Source: an uncultured Actinomycetes bacterium
GTDB lineage: Bacteria; Actinomycetota; Actinomycetes; Mycobacteriales; Mycobacteriaceae
DNA length: 32,691 bases
Assembly (NCBI GenBank): GCA_903877095.1
Contig: CAIRCP010000009.1
Coordinates: 1 to 32,691 of the forward strand
Reading direction: 5' to 3'
The notes under the pieces are model-generated. The model worked only from the letters and a program-made list of their open reading frames with translations. It ran no database searches and was not told the origin of the DNA. This document shows, one piece after another, positions 25,427-32,691 of the stretch (position 1 is the first letter of the stretch; each line of letters begins with the position of its first letter). A program made the translations under genes and the position numbers.

Positions 25427-26266
25427 GTGCACGAGCAGCAGCCGGCGGTCGCCGACGTCGTCGATATCACCGACCCTGCCGATCCGCGGGTCGACGACTT
25501 TCGTGACCTCAACAGTGTCGACCGCCGGCCCGATCTGCCGAGCGGCAGAGGTCTGGTGATCGCCGAAGGCGTCCTGGTGGCCCAGCGGATGCTCGCCTCG
25601 CGGTTCACCCCGCACGCGTTCCTCGGCACCGATCGGCGCCTGGCGGAACTGTCGGACCTGTCAGCCGGACTGGCAGCGGTGCCTGCCCCGTACTACCGCG
25701 CCTCCGCCGAGGTGATGGCCGACATCGTCGGGTTCCACCTCAACCGCGGTGTCCTGGCCGCCGCGCGCCGCCCGGCCGAACTCGCCGTCGCCGACGTCCT
25801 CGCCGGCGCGCGCACCATCGCCGTGCTGGAGGGGGTCAACGACCACGAGAACCTCGGCTCGATCTTCCGCAACGCCGCCGGACTCGGCGTGGACGCGGTG
25901 ATCTTCGGTCCCGGCTGCGCCGATCCGCTCTACCGGCGGGCGGTCCGGGTGTCGATGGGTCATGCCCTGCTGGTGCCGTTCGCCAGAGCCGATGCCTGGC
26001 CGGCGGATCTATACCGCCTGCGCGACAACGGCTTTCGACTGCTGGCCATGACGCCCAACCCGCAGGCCAGGACGCTGGCCGCAGTGGTCGGCGACCTGTC
26101 GGATGAGAAGCTCGGGGTGCTCGTCGGCGCCGAGGGGCCCGGTCTGAGCGAGGCGGCGATCTGGGCCGCCGACGTCCGGGTCCGCATCCCGATGTCGCGC
26201 GGCACCGACTCGCTCAACGTCGCGACGGCCGCCGCGCTGGCGTTCTACGAGCGCGCGAGACGGTAA
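25427..26266 (+). CDS. TrmH/SpoU-family RNA 2'-O-methyltransferase
   Basis: A 279-residue SPOUT methyltransferase acting on rRNA or tRNA with S-adenosylmethionine. An N-terminal substrate-binding domain (RGLVIAEGVLVAQRML) precedes the catalytic knot. Motif 1 is NDHENLGSIFRNAAGLG with Glu141, Asn142 and Arg148. Motif 2 is LVGAEGPGLS at 232-240 and motif 3 is IPMSRGTDSLNVATA at 254-268, with the SLNVA loop that binds the cofactor. The start GTG 25427 is set by the leaderless -10. The target nucleotide cannot be inferred. Corresponds to Rv0881. Confidence 0.92.
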   Translation: MHEQQPAVADVVDITDPADPRVDDFRDLNSVDRRPDLPSGRGLVIAEGVLVAQRMLASRFTPHAFLGTDRRLAELSDLSAGLAAVPAPYYRASAEVMADIVGFHLNRGVLAAARRPAELAVADVLAGARTIAVLEGVNDHENLGSIFRNAAGLGVDAVIFGPGCADPLYRRAVRVSMGHALLVPFARADAWPADLYRLRDNGFRLLAMTPNPQARTLAAVVGDLSDEKLGVLVGAEGPGLSEAAIWAADVRVRIPMSRGTDSLNVATAAALAFYERARR

Positions 26267-26282
26267 TGCCCGCCTACCCGGC

Positions 26283-26288
26283 TAACCT
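26283..26288 (+). promoter_or_regulatory. -10 element, leaderless start of the small membrane protein gene
   Basis: TAACCT (TANNNT) lies 7 nt before ATG 26296, 16 nt after the preceding stop. It favours this start over an in-frame ATG at 26266. Confidence 0.5.
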
Positions 26289-26295
26289 CACCTGC

Positions 26296-26568
26296 ATGTC
26301 CGATGACCAATCGACCCCCTGGGCCACCGGCCTGACGGTCGCGGCGTTCGTCGCGGCGGTCACCGGCGCGGCCATCGTGGTGCTCAGCATGGGCATGACG
26401 CGGGTGCATCCGCTGGTCTCCGTGGGGCTGAACGTGATCGCCGTCGGCGGTCTGGCGCCGACGCTGTGGGACTGGCGGAAACGGCCGGTTCGACGGTGGT
26501 TCGTGCTTGGCGCCGCGGCCGGTGTGGCCGTCGGGTGGATCGCGATGCTCGCGCTGGCGGTGCGATAG
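26296..26568 (+). CDS. small membrane protein (Rv0882-like)
   Basis: A 90-residue protein starting MSDDQSTPWATG. There are three hydrophobic stretches: LTVAAFVAAVTGAAIVVLSMG, VSVGLNVIAVGGLAPTLW, and the C-terminal WFVLGAAAGVAVGWIAMLAL. A basic linker DWRKRPVRR separates the second and third. It resembles the DUF2537 group, tentatively. It ends 12 bp from the convergent sepH stop. Function unknown. Confidence 0.72.
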   Translation: MSDDQSTPWATGLTVAAFVAAVTGAAIVVLSMGMTRVHPLVSVGLNVIAVGGLAPTLWDWRKRPVRRWFVLGAAAGVAVGWIAMLALAVR

Positions 26569-26580
26569 ATCAGCGGTGGG

Positions 26581-27495
26581 TTAGCGCTCGCCGCTGGTGC
26601 GCACCCCGAGCAGCACGTCCTCCCAGGCCGGGATCGCGGGCTTGCGACCGGCCCGCTTGGCGGCCGGTCGGGGCTGCGGACGGGCCGGGGGCTGGACCTC
26701 CGCCTGTGGCTCGCGGTCACCGAGTGGCAGTTCGGGCTCGGGCAGCGGAAGGGGAGTGGGCAGCGGATTCGACTCCGTCCCCTCCACCCGCACCGGCACC
26801 GGTACGGCGACCGAAACCGGCACCGGGACGGCGACCGCAACCGGTGCGACAACCGCGGCCGGCTCCTCGAACGACAGCTGCGCGACCGGCGCGACGGGCC
26901 GCAGCGGCGGCTTGAAGTCGGGATCGATCAGCTCGCTGGCCGCCTCGTCGATCGCGGTGACGGTGCCGCCGTGCGCGCCGGGGGAGAACCGGAAGTGGGC
27001 GACGTTCTCCGAAAGGCCCGCCTGCCAGCCCATCTGGATCGTCCAGCGGCCGTCTTCGTTGCGCCACGCGTCCCAGGTGGTGCTCTCGGTGCTCAACCCG
27101 CGGTCGGCGAGGGCCGCGGTGATGGTTTCCAGCAGTGTCTCCACCGCGGGCCCGTCAGCCAGCACCGGATGCGCGGCGGTCGAGAGTTCGGCGGCACGCG
27201 AACGCTCCAGCAGCACTGGGTGGGCGAAGCGCTCCACCTTGGCGATGTCCATGCCGGCGCCGTCGGCGACCTCCTGGACCGATGCTCCGGCCCGGATGCG
27301 GGCTTGAATCTCTGCTGGACGCAACACGGTTCGTACCTCATTGTCTCGCGTCTGGCCCGGGCGTGACCGCTCACCGCGTACCGCGGCACGCAACCGGTCG
27401 TCGAGCCGGATCAAGAACTTGTCGGCCGGATTACCGCCCTCGCAGATGATGTGCTTGCCGCCGACATCGAGCCCGATAAGTGTCAGTTCCCGCAT
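26581..27495 (-). CDS. sepH: SepH-type cell division protein (DUF3071)
   Basis: A 304-residue protein. In actinobacteria SepH binds FtsZ and stimulates its assembly. The N-terminal DUF3071 domain (1-170) starts MRELTLIGLDVGGKHIICE and includes a helix-turn-helix-like segment LRPAEIQARIRAGASVQEVADGAG with KVERFAHPVLLERSR. WDAWRNEDGRWTIQMGW is a conserved block. The last 110 residues are Pro/Val-rich and disordered, ending in a short conserved motif IPAWEDVLLGVR. ATG 27495 has a full-length Shine-Dalgarno, AAAGGAGGT, 4 nt upstream. A candidate -10 (TACTGT) is at 27516-27521. It lies downstream of serC on the same strand. Corresponds to Rv0883c. Confidence 0.87.
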   Translation of the reverse strand: MRELTLIGLDVGGKHIICEGGNPADKFLIRLDDRLRAAVRGERSRPGQTRDNEVRTVLRPAEIQARIRAGASVQEVADGAGMDIAKVERFAHPVLLERSRAAELSTAAHPVLADGPAVETLLETITAALADRGLSTESTTWDAWRNEDGRWTIQMGWQAGLSENVAHFRFSPGAHGGTVTAIDEAASELIDPDFKPPLRPVAPVAQLSFEEPAAVVAPVAVAVPVPVSVAVPVPVRVEGTESNPLPTPLPLPEPELPLGDREPQAEVQPPARPQPRPAAKRAGRKPAIPAWEDVLLGVRTSGER

Positions 27496-27499
27496 GCCG

Positions 27500-27508
27500 A
27501 CCTCCTTT
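27500..27508 (-). promoter_or_regulatory. full-consensus ribosome binding site of sepH
   Basis: AAAGGAGGT matches the whole anti-Shine-Dalgarno core and stands 4 nt before ATG 27495. It is the strongest in the window, in contrast to the many leaderless neighbours. Confidence 0.85.
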
Positions 27509-27573
27509 GAACCGGACAGTAACCGAGTAGCCGTTGGCATATCGGAACGGACACGCCCGTGTTACAGATGAGG

Positions 27574-28710
<1,137 letters not shown>

Positions 28711-28763
28711 GGAGTCGGCGCCGAACCACAGAAATCGCGGTGCGGCGCCGACTCGGAGGTATA

Positions 28764-28792
28764 GACAGTTATCCGGTACCCGCGGTACTGTC
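28764..28792. promoter_or_regulatory. imperfect palindrome at the candidate promoter of the diiron oxygenase gene
   Basis: GACAG...GGTACC-CGC-GGTAC-TGTC forms an interrupted inverted repeat. It contains TACTGT (28786-28791), a TANNNT -10 that would give a leader of about 40 nt. It could be an operator-promoter overlap. Confidence 0.3.
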
Positions 28793-28838
28793 ATTGGACA
28801 ACGGGCGCCTGAATGTAAACCGGCTTGGGAGGCTTTCG

Positions 28839-29864
28839 ATGGCAAGGACCACGATGGTGCGGCGCTGGCGCCGCAATATGGAGGTGCGCGACGACGTCGC
28901 TTACGTCGACATGCTCACCTCGTTGTCCGAGGGGTCGGTGCGGCGGAACTTCAACCCCTACACCGACATCGACTGGGATTCGCCGGAATTTGCCGTGAAG
29001 GCCGACGACGAGCGCTGGATCCTGCCGGAGACCGACGTTTTCGGGCGCCATCCCTGGTATCGAGCCCAGCCGGTCGCCGCCCAGATCGCGATCGGCCAAT
29101 GGCGCCAAGCCAACGTCGCCAAGGTGGGTCTGCAGTTCGAGTCGATCCTGATCCGTGGCCTGATGAACTACGCGTTCTGGGTGCCCAACGGCTCGCCGGA
29201 GTCCCGGTACTGCACCCACGAGGCGATCGAAGAGTGCAACCACACGCTCATGTTCCAGGAGATGGTCAACCGGATCGGCGTCGACGTGCCGGGCATGCCG
29301 CGGCTGCTTCGCTGGCTTTCGCCGTTCATCTCGCTGGTCCCCGGCCCGCTGCCGATCCCGTTCTTCTTCGGTGTGCTGGCGGGCGAGGAGCCCATCGACC
29401 ACACCCAGAAAGCCATACTGCGCGAGAGCGGTAACGGACGGACCCTGCACCCGATCATGGAGAGGGTGATGGCCATCCACGTTGCCGAGGAGGCCCGGCA
29501 CATCTCCTTCGCGCACGAATACCTTCGTAAGCGACTGCCTCATCTGAAGCAGGGCCAGCGGTTCTGGCTGTCGCTGAACGTCCCGCTGATCATGACGATC
29601 TTCTGCCAGGCCATCCTGGTGCCGCCGCGCAGTTTCTTCCACGAATTCGGCATCCCGATGGAGCTGCGCAGGGAATTGTTCTTCCGCTCGCCGGAATCCC
29701 GAAAATGGTTGCAGGACATGTTCAGTGACGTGCGGATGCTCTGCTACGACACCGGCCTGATGAACCCGCTGGCCAAGATCGTCTGGCGGCTGTGCAAGAT
29801 CGACGGGCCGCCGAGCCGGTTCCGCAGCGAGCCGCAGCGCCGCCATCTGGTCAGAGTCGCCTGA
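28839..29864 (+). CDS. AurF-like diiron oxygenase
   Basis: A 341-residue ferritin-like diiron protein of the AurF/p-aminobenzoate N-oxygenase type, matching Rv0885 (340 residues). Likely iron ligands are Glu101 (LQFESILIRG), Glu131/Glu132 and His135 (EECNHTLMFQE), and Glu217/Glu218, His221 and His226 (AEEARHISFAHEY). Four helices carrying these form the core. The substrate is unknown. ATG 28839 has GGGAGG 6 nt upstream. fprB, a ferredoxin-NADP reductase gene, starts 33 nt downstream and is a plausible electron donor; that link is an inference. Confidence 0.9.
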   Translation: MARTTMVRRWRRNMEVRDDVAYVDMLTSLSEGSVRRNFNPYTDIDWDSPEFAVKADDERWILPETDVFGRHPWYRAQPVAAQIAIGQWRQANVAKVGLQFESILIRGLMNYAFWVPNGSPESRYCTHEAIEECNHTLMFQEMVNRIGVDVPGMPRLLRWLSPFISLVPGPLPIPFFFGVLAGEEPIDHTQKAILRESGNGRTLHPIMERVMAIHVAEEARHISFAHEYLRKRLPHLKQGQRFWLSLNVPLIMTIFCQAILVPPRSFFHEFGIPMELRRELFFRSPESRKWLQDMFSDVRMLCYDTGLMNPLAKIVWRLCKIDGPPSRFRSEPQRRHLVRVA

Positions 29865-29897
29865 CGCGCGGGCGTCCGGAAAACTTCGAACAGTCAC

Positions 29898-31568
29898 GTG
29901 CCCCACGTCATTACGCAGTCGTGCTGCAGCGACGGCTCCTGTGTCTACTCCTGCCCAGTCAACTGCATCCATCCCAGCCCTGACGAACCGGAGTTCGCGA
30001 ACGCCGAGATGCTCTATATCGATCCGCGTGCCTGTGTGGATTGCGGTGCCTGTGTGTCGGCCTGCCCGGTCGGAGCGATCCGGGCCGACAGCCGGCTGAC
30101 CGACGAGCAACTGCCGTTCATCGCCGTCAATGCCGAGCACTATCCGGACCCCGCCGGACGAAAACTGCCGCCGACGTCCAAGTTGGCGCCCGTGTTGCCC
30201 GCTCCGAAGCTGGACCGCGGCGGTTTGGCGGTGGCGATCGTCGGCTCCGGTCCGGCCGGGATGTACGCCGCGGACGAACTGGTCACCCAGAGCGGTGTGC
30301 GGGTCAACGTCTTCGACAAGCTGCCCACTCCCTACGGCCTGGTTCGGGCCGGGGTGGCGCCGGATCACCAGAGCACCAAGAAGATCACCCGGTTGTTCGA
30401 CCGGATCAGCGCGGCGCGGGGGTTCAGATACTTCCTCAATGTGGAAGTGGGAAAGGATCTTTCCCACTTCGAACTGCTGAAGCACCATCACGCGGTGCTC
30501 TATGCGGTGGGCGCATCCGGTGACCGCCGGCTCGACATCGACGGCATGGGCCTACCCGGCACGGGCAGCGCCACCGAGATCGTCGCCTGGATCAACGGGC
30601 ATCCCGGGTTCGCCGGCAGCGACGTCGACCTCAGCCACCAGCGGGTGGTGGTGATCGGCAACGGCAACGTCGCCCTCGACGTCGCCCGGATTCTCACCAG
30701 TGACCCGGATTCGCTGGCCGCAACTGATGTTTCAGATGCCGCGCTGCAAGCGCTGCGCGGCTCGGCGGTCCGGGAGGTCGTCGTTGCGGCCCGTCGCGAC
30801 CCGGTGGACTCGGCGTTCACCCTGCCCGAACTCATCGGCCTGACCGGCAGTGTCGACGTGGTCCTCGACGCGCACGACCACGCGCTGGTCCGTGTGGACC
30901 TGGAGCGCGCCCTCGACCCGGGCACCCGGGCGAAGCTGGACATCCTGTCCCGGCTTCCCGACGCCGCCACCGCACCCTCCGGACCGCAAATTCGATTGGC
31001 GTACAAGCTGACTCCGCAGCGCATCATCGGAGTGGACCGGGCGCAGGCTGTCGAATTCGCCCGCACCGGAACAACGGAAACGGTCACGCTGGACGCCGGC
31101 CTGGTCCTCACCTCGATCGGATACCGCGGTGCGCCGATCCCCGGCCTGCCGTTCGACGACGCGACCACGGTGGTGCCCAACAGCGATGGCAGGGTGATCG
31201 GCGCCGACGGTCGTCCGGTGCCCGGCGCCTACGTCGCGGGCTGGATCAAGCGCGGGCCCACCGGATTCATCGGCACGAACAAGTCCTGTGCGATGGAGAC
31301 CGTCGCAGCGATCGTCGACGACTTCAACGCCGGCCTGCTCGCCGAGCCCCCGGCCCGCCTTTCCGCCCTGGGCCGGTTCGTCCGCGAGCGCGCCCCGAAC
31401 GCGATCGACGCGGCAGGCTGGCGGGCCATCGACGGCGAGGAGGTCGCGCGCGGGGCGGCCACCGGCCGGCCGCGGGTGAAGTTCACCTCGGTGGACGAGA
31501 TGGTCGTGGTGGCCGATGCCGCGCGTTTGGCCCGACCCCGATGGGCAACCCGATGGGGACGGACGTGA
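29898..31568 (+). CDS. fprB: ferredoxin/ferredoxin-NADP reductase FprB
   Basis: A 556-residue fusion. The N-terminal ferredoxin has cysteines 9, 15, 19 and 23 (with Cys10) and 46, 49, 52 and 56 (CVDCGACVSACP), for two Fe-S clusters. The adrenodoxin-reductase-like part has FAD motif GSGPAG at 116-121, TPYGLVRAGVAPDHQ, the NADP motif IGNGNVALDVAR and the C-terminal GWIKRGPTGFIGTNK. It moves electrons between NADPH and iron-sulfur partners. The GTG start matches M. tuberculosis FprB (MPHVITQSCC). The last 20 residues (ADAARLARPRWATRWGRT in part) differ from, and are shorter than, the homologue (575 residues, Rv0886). The coding DNA contains a perfect 12-bp hairpin (30444-30470). Confidence 0.94.
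   Translation: MPHVITQSCCSDGSCVYSCPVNCIHPSPDEPEFANAEMLYIDPRACVDCGACVSACPVGAIRADSRLTDEQLPFIAVNAEHYPDPAGRKLPPTSKLAPVLPAPKLDRGGLAVAIVGSGPAGMYAADELVTQSGVRVNVFDKLPTPYGLVRAGVAPDHQSTKKITRLFDRISAARGFRYFLNVEVGKDLSHFELLKHHHAVLYAVGASGDRRLDIDGMGLPGTGSATEIVAWINGHPGFAGSDVDLSHQRVVVIGNGNVALDVARILTSDPDSLAATDVSDAALQALRGSAVREVVVAARRDPVDSAFTLPELIGLTGSVDVVLDAHDHALVRVDLERALDPGTRAKLDILSRLPDAATAPSGPQIRLAYKLTPQRIIGVDRAQAVEFARTGTTETVTLDAGLVLTSIGYRGAPIPGLPFDDATTVVPNSDGRVIGADGRPVPGAYVAGWIKRGPTGFIGTNKSCAMETVAAIVDDFNAGLLAEPPARLSALGRFVRERAPNAIDAAGWRAIDGEEVARGAATGRPRVKFTSVDEMVVVADAARLARPRWATRWGRT
30444..30470. repeat. perfect 12-bp inverted repeat inside fprB
   Basis: GAAGTGGGAAAG (30444-30455) and CTTTCCCACTTC (30459-30470) are exact complements around GAT. 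They encode EVGKDLSHF of the reductase domain. A stem this long with a 3-nt loop is terminator-like, though no U run follows. Confidence 0.8.
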
Positions 31569-31583
31569 TCGAGAGGATGACCC

Positions 31584-31787
31584 ATGCCCAACCCCATCGG
31601 ACTGCGGAAGGCTCTCGCCGGCGCTGACGCCCCGGCCGACAAACAGGAGCTGATCGAGCTGTTCTGGAGGGGCGCTGGGGGCGAATTCGCCGTCCGTAGC
31701 CTCGGCGAGACCGTTGAGGTGGCCCGCAAATTCATCGGCGGCCCGCTCGACCGCCTGATAGGCCGTGCATTTACGTCGTCGGCGTAA
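31584..31787 (+). CDS. small hypothetical protein downstream of fprB
   Basis: A 67-residue soluble ORF beginning MPNPIGLRKALAG and containing KQELIELFWRGAGGEF and TVEVARKFIGGPLDRLIG. GAGAGGATGA lies just upstream of the ATG as a ribosome binding site, and it starts 15 nt after the fprB stop, so it may be co-transcribed. I do not recognise the family. The stop codon lies in an inverted repeat. It may mark the beginning of accessory DNA. Confidence 0.5.
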   Translation: MPNPIGLRKALAGADAPADKQELIELFWRGAGGEFAVRSLGETVEVARKFIGGPLDRLIGRAFTSSA

Positions 31788-31790
31788 ATG
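31768..31790 (+). terminator. hairpin at the end of the fprB transcript
   Basis: CATTTACG (31768-31775) and CGTAAATG (31783-31790) are perfect 8-bp arms around a 7-nt loop, overlapping the stop codon of the small ORF. There is no U run, so it is a possible terminator or binding site. Confidence 0.4.
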
Positions 31791-31918
31791 TCGCGAGGTA
31801 GTGCGGCGGAATGAAGCTGCTGACGTTGGTGCCGACGCGGAACGCCAGGCCCCTTGACGCGCAAAAGGATCCGATCCGGTAGCTGCCACCCCAAGTTCGG
31901 CGTGCCACAATCGGGGGC

Positions 31919-32566
31919 GTGCAAATAGGCATGACCATGCCGGTGATGGAACCGGGCCTTGACGCAGCGATCTTGCGTCAGTGGGCTCGCGCGATCGATG
32001 ACGGTCCGTTCAACTCCGTGTGCTGGGGTGAGCGGATCGCCTTCAACAATCCGGACTCCCTCACGATGCTCGGCGCCATGGCGGCCTGGACCGACCGGGT
32101 GCAGCTGATGACCACCGTCGTCGTACCGCAACTCCACGATCCGGTGTTGCTGGCCAAGGCGCTGGCGACTGGGGACCGGCTGAGCGGGGGGCGGCTGACG
32201 GTGGGTGTTGGCGTTGGTGGTCGCCGCGAGGACTACCGGGCCGTAAGCGCTGACCCGTCGACGCACACGATCCAGGAGATGGCCAACCGCGTCGCGACGA
32301 TGAAAAAAGTGTGGACGGGAGAGCATTTCACCGACTCGGTGCACCCAGTCGGCCCGCTGCCGCTGCAGCCTGGGGGTCCACGTCTCCTCGTCGGCACCTT
32401 GGGGCGCAGGACGCTGCGCAGCTCTGCCGCATGGGCTGACGGTCTTGCCGGTGTGAGCCTGGACCTGAATCTTGAGAAACAGGATGCGCTGTTCGAGGTC
32501 GGCCGGAGGGCATGGGCACAGGTCGATAGACCCGCTCCGTATTTGACGACCTCGGCGGTGTCATAG
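31919..32566 (+). pseudogene. LLM-class F420-type oxidoreductase truncated by an insertion
   Basis: The frame from GTG 31919 reads as the first 215 residues of a luciferase-like oxidoreductase. It has MTMPVMEPG at the N-terminus, the DGPFNSVCWGERI segment, TTVVVPQLHDPVLLAKALAT, SGGRLTVGVGVGG and PRLLVGTLGRRTLRSSAAWADG. Family members run to about 280-340 residues, but this one stops at DRPAPYLTTSAVS, where the barrel should continue, and an IS30-type transposase start follows. The last one to three codons probably belong to the inserted element. CACAAT lies 7 nt before the GTG. It is different from the intact LLM gene at 9293-10282. Function is presumably lost. Confidence 0.72.
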
Positions 32567-32691
32567 CGTCGTAGCAACAGACCCACTGAGCGGGAGGGAG
32601 TTGCAGGTTGGCGCGCAGGATGTTGACGTTCGAGGATCGAGCGGACATCGCGGTCGGGATCGAGTCGGGCTTGTCTGACACCGAGATCGCC
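32560..32691 (+). mobile_element. left end of a probable IS30-family insertion sequence
   Basis: The element appears to begin near 32560, where the LLM reading frame loses similarity to its family, and it runs off the window. The exact terminal inverted repeat and target duplication cannot be set without the right end. Confidence 0.6.
32608..32691 (+). CDS. IS30-family transposase, N-terminal fragment
   Basis: Twenty-eight residues are visible before the edge. The stretch MLTFEDRADIAVGIESGLSD followed by TEIA resembles the N-terminal helix-turn-helix of IS30 transposases (LTFEDR, then a G-x-S/SDxEIA turn). GGGAGGGAG (32592-32600) is a strong ribosome binding site 7 nt before TTG 32608; ATG 32620 is the alternative start. 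The DDE catalytic domain lies outside the window. Confidence 0.6.
   Translation, partial: MARRMLTFEDRADIAVGIESGLSDTEIA

Overview
The window is a GC-rich stretch of a mycobacterial chromosome, most likely a non-tuberculous Mycobacterium/Mycolicibacterium. From 4.5 kb to 31.6 kb the gene order follows, from memory, the M. tuberculosis segment Rv0858c-Rv0886: dapC, fadA, fadB, XPB helicase and its neighbour, moaC-mog-moaE, rpfA, moaD-moaA, a YccF protein, cspB, a DUF2771 protein, an MFS protein, a DUF3027 protein, a DUF2530 protein, an rRNA methyltransferase, sepH, serC, a diiron oxygenase and fprB. No database search was possible, so family names rest on motifs and remembered homologues.

Layout. 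1-311: edge DNA with at most a partial ORF. 312-808: four tRNA genes (Lys on minus; Glu, Asp, Phe on plus). 818-4502: a fatty-acid catabolism cluster of two acyl-CoA dehydrogenases, an SDR reductase and an SRPBCC protein, with a tandem palindromic operator between the divergent genes. 4499-9211: dapC (minus) and the fadA-fadB trifunctional-enzyme operon (plus), closed by a 15-bp terminator. 9293-14207: an F420-type LLM oxidoreductase, then XPB helicase and its upstream partner on minus. 14272-18871: molybdenum-cofactor genes in two convergent operons around rpfA. The rpfA leader carries a CRP-type site and a ydaO-type c-di-AMP riboswitch. 18868-23090: YccF, cspB, DUF2771, MFS and DUF3027 genes. 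23111-24601: a 13E12-family HNH gene under a perfect SOS box, a lineage-specific insertion. 24657-31568: conserved core genes ending with fprB. 31584-32691: accessory DNA, in which an LLM oxidoreductase gene is cut short by what looks like an IS30-family element running off the right edge.

How the genes work together: FadE, SDR, FadA and FadB supply all steps of acyl-CoA beta-oxidation. MoaA/C/D/E and Mog cover molybdopterin synthesis. DapC and SerC feed lysine/peptidoglycan and serine synthesis. RpfA and SepH act on the cell wall and on division.

Many starts (fabG, SRPBCC, dapC, LLM, the XPB partner, the HNH gene, DUF2530, trmH-like, the 26296 gene, serC) have a TANNNT -10 hexamer 6-8 nt before the start codon and no ribosome binding site, the mark of leaderless mycobacterial mRNAs. 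I used this to choose starts. I found no new defence or biosynthetic system. The most interesting content is regulatory: the fadE/SDR tandem palindromes, the riboswitch plus CRP site at rpfA, the SOS box on the HNH gene, and the interlocked divergent promoters at 25.4 kb.
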